Assembly: GCA_012032965.1 (NCBI GenBank)
Contig: JAAUPT010000100.1
Location: 1-6,690 of the forward strand
From: Nitrospira sp.
GTDB lineage: Bacteria; Nitrospirota; Nitrospiria; Nitrospirales; Nitrospiraceae
Direction of reading: 5' to 3'
DNA: 6,690 nucleotides
This document shows, in pieces, positions 5,761 through 6,690 of the stretch (positions within the stretch are counted from its first letter, which is position 1; the number at the start of each line of letters is the position of its first letter). The notes below the pieces were generated by a model, which was given only the letters and a program-made list of their open reading frames with translations, did no database searches and had not been told where the DNA came from. A program made the position numbers and the translations under genes.

Positions 5761-6690
5761 TCATGAATGGCGGGTCGCATGATCGAGGCGATATAAATTT
5801 AGCGGGGCGAGAGCATCTGCAGCCGACATGGCTTGGATCTCGCCTCGGTCTGCTACTCGATAGAGATCGAGGGCATGGGCACGATGATAGCGACATTCCT
5901 GTGAAATAAGAAGGGCTTTCAATTTCTCGGGAGATTCCCAGTGAGCCGTCAAGAGGGCCGTTCTGGCCGGATTGCGACGGCTAAACATAAAGGACAGGTG
6001 ATCCGGATACCAGTCAGCTCCCCCGGTTGCATAGGAAACAAACAACTCCGCACGGGCGGCGGCGCAGACGTCGGCGAGATACACGTTCGTGAGGTAGCCG
6101 TTCTCCCCGATATCCAGCCATTTCCCTGGATGGGACAGCGGGGCATGGGTGGCATGGCTGCGGATTTCAAGCAGCTGCTGTTGCGAGGCCAGCACCAGGG
6201 GAATCGATCCGTACTTTCCCACTAATTGTTGAATGATATTGTCCTTGAGTGGCGATCGGCCGTCGTTAGTCGGACCGCTGTCTGCATGAATCAATACATT
6301 GTGCCCACGATCAGAGATCAGATAGCAATTTCTCGGCATGTCTAAATCACAAGGATCTTCACCGTAGAAGGGAGCAGAGATGACTGCCCCACCTTCGAAT
6401 GCCCAACTTTCGCCATGGGCTAGCTCAATGACGTGATCAAATCCCAGTTCTGTGAGCAGCGCGCGATAGTCAAAAAACAGCTGTTTTCGGTTTTGGCGGC
6501 TGGGGACGATGATCGGTATCTCTTTGGGCAGGTGCAGCAAGGTGCGGGGATCGACGTGATCGTCGTGATCGTGAGTGAGGAACACCGCAGCAGGCTTGGG
6601 TAAAAGCCCACCCCAGAGCGATGGCAATGGCGATTCGGCAAACCAGGGCAGCAGCCATGGGTCGAACAAGAATACGGTCTCACGTTGCCG
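5761..6690 (-). CDS. MBL-fold metal-dependent hydrolase (5' end outside the window)
   Basis: The frame is open through the right edge, so the true start lies beyond it; 309 residues are visible. A TTG at 6669 could be read as a start, but translation upstream (RQRETVFLFDPWL) continues the early beta strand of this fold, so I treat the gene as partial. Numbering from the window edge, the metal motif is T-H40-D-H42-D-D44-H45, the HxHxDH signature. Other candidate ligands are H135/D137 in NVLIHADSGP and H250 in LLTAHWES. The usual histidine between these sites is not obvious; the region reads SAPFYGEDPCDLDMPRNCY. Its style recalls UlaG-like or CMP-NeuAc-hydroxylase-like MBL proteins, but no substrate can be named. 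It is cytoplasmic by appearance, with no signal peptide in view. It sits directly upstream of the epimerase gene on the same strand, suggesting co-transcription. Confidence 0.85.
   Translation of the reverse strand, partial: RQRETVFLFDPWLLPWFAESPLPSLWGGLLPKPAAVFLTHDHDDHVDPRTLLHLPKEIPIIVPSRQNRKQLFFDYRALLTELGFDHVIELAHGESWAFEGGAVISAPFYGEDPCDLDMPRNCYLISDRGHNVLIHADSGPTNDGRSPLKDNIIQQLVGKYGSIPLVLASQQQLLEIRSHATHAPLSHPGKWLDIGENGYLTNVYLADVCAAARAELFVSYATGGADWYPDHLSFMFSRRNPARTALLTAHWESPEKLKALLISQECRYHRAHALDLYRVADRGEIQAMSAADALAPLNLYRLDHATRHS

Noticed and set aside
1..6690. CRISPR array, tRNA, rRNA, insertion sequence ends or toxin-antitoxin pair
   Set aside because: No regularly spaced direct repeats, cloverleaf, transposase-like protein or small paired genes were seen on either strand.

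Overview
The window reads as a bacterial chromosome segment of moderate GC content (roughly mid-50s percent by eye). It has ordinary ATG/GTG starts, sigma70-like promoter signals and densely packed genes on both strands. No rRNA, tRNA, CRISPR array, phage gene or transposase gene is visible. The gene styles (DsrE-family protein, lone Rieske oxygenase, CPA2 antiporter, UDP-glucuronate-type epimerase) would fit a Nitrospira-like or other environmental Gram-negative bacterium. That placement is an impression, not something the sequence proves.

Layout. At the left edge a DsrE/DsrF-family gene runs leftward out of the window (start at 358, minus strand). A 194-base divergent control region (359-552) separates it from a Rieske non-haem iron oxygenase (553-1644, plus). 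That region carries a good plus-strand promoter (TTGACC, 17 bases, TATAGT) and a weaker minus-strand one. The oxygenase converges, over 33 bases, on a large CPA2-type cation:proton antiporter with a TrkA/RCK nucleotide-binding tail (1678-3684, minus). A 422-base gap (3685-4106) is rich in short inverted repeats, one of which resembles a REP element. It leads into a small secreted cysteine-containing protein with no recognised family (4107-4670, plus). This converges on a two-gene minus-strand unit: an MBL-fold hydrolase entering from the right edge (5761-6690), then, 32 bases later, a UDP-glucuronate 4-epimerase-like gene (4691-5728).

The epimerase gene is broken as written. One extra base in an A5 run and one missing base in a T5 run put the middle third out of frame. 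Restoring both gives an uninterrupted 340-residue family-length protein.

How the genes fit together: the antiporter would serve K+/Na+/pH homeostasis, and the epimerase would supply UDP-galacturonate for surface polysaccharide. The DsrE protein (sulfur-relay type) and the oxygenase may share a control region. There is no clear evidence for a single multi-gene system. The most interesting items are the paired homopolymer frameshifts, the hairpin-rich gap with a REP-like element, the orphan Rieske oxygenase with no partner gene in view, and the unclassified secreted protein.
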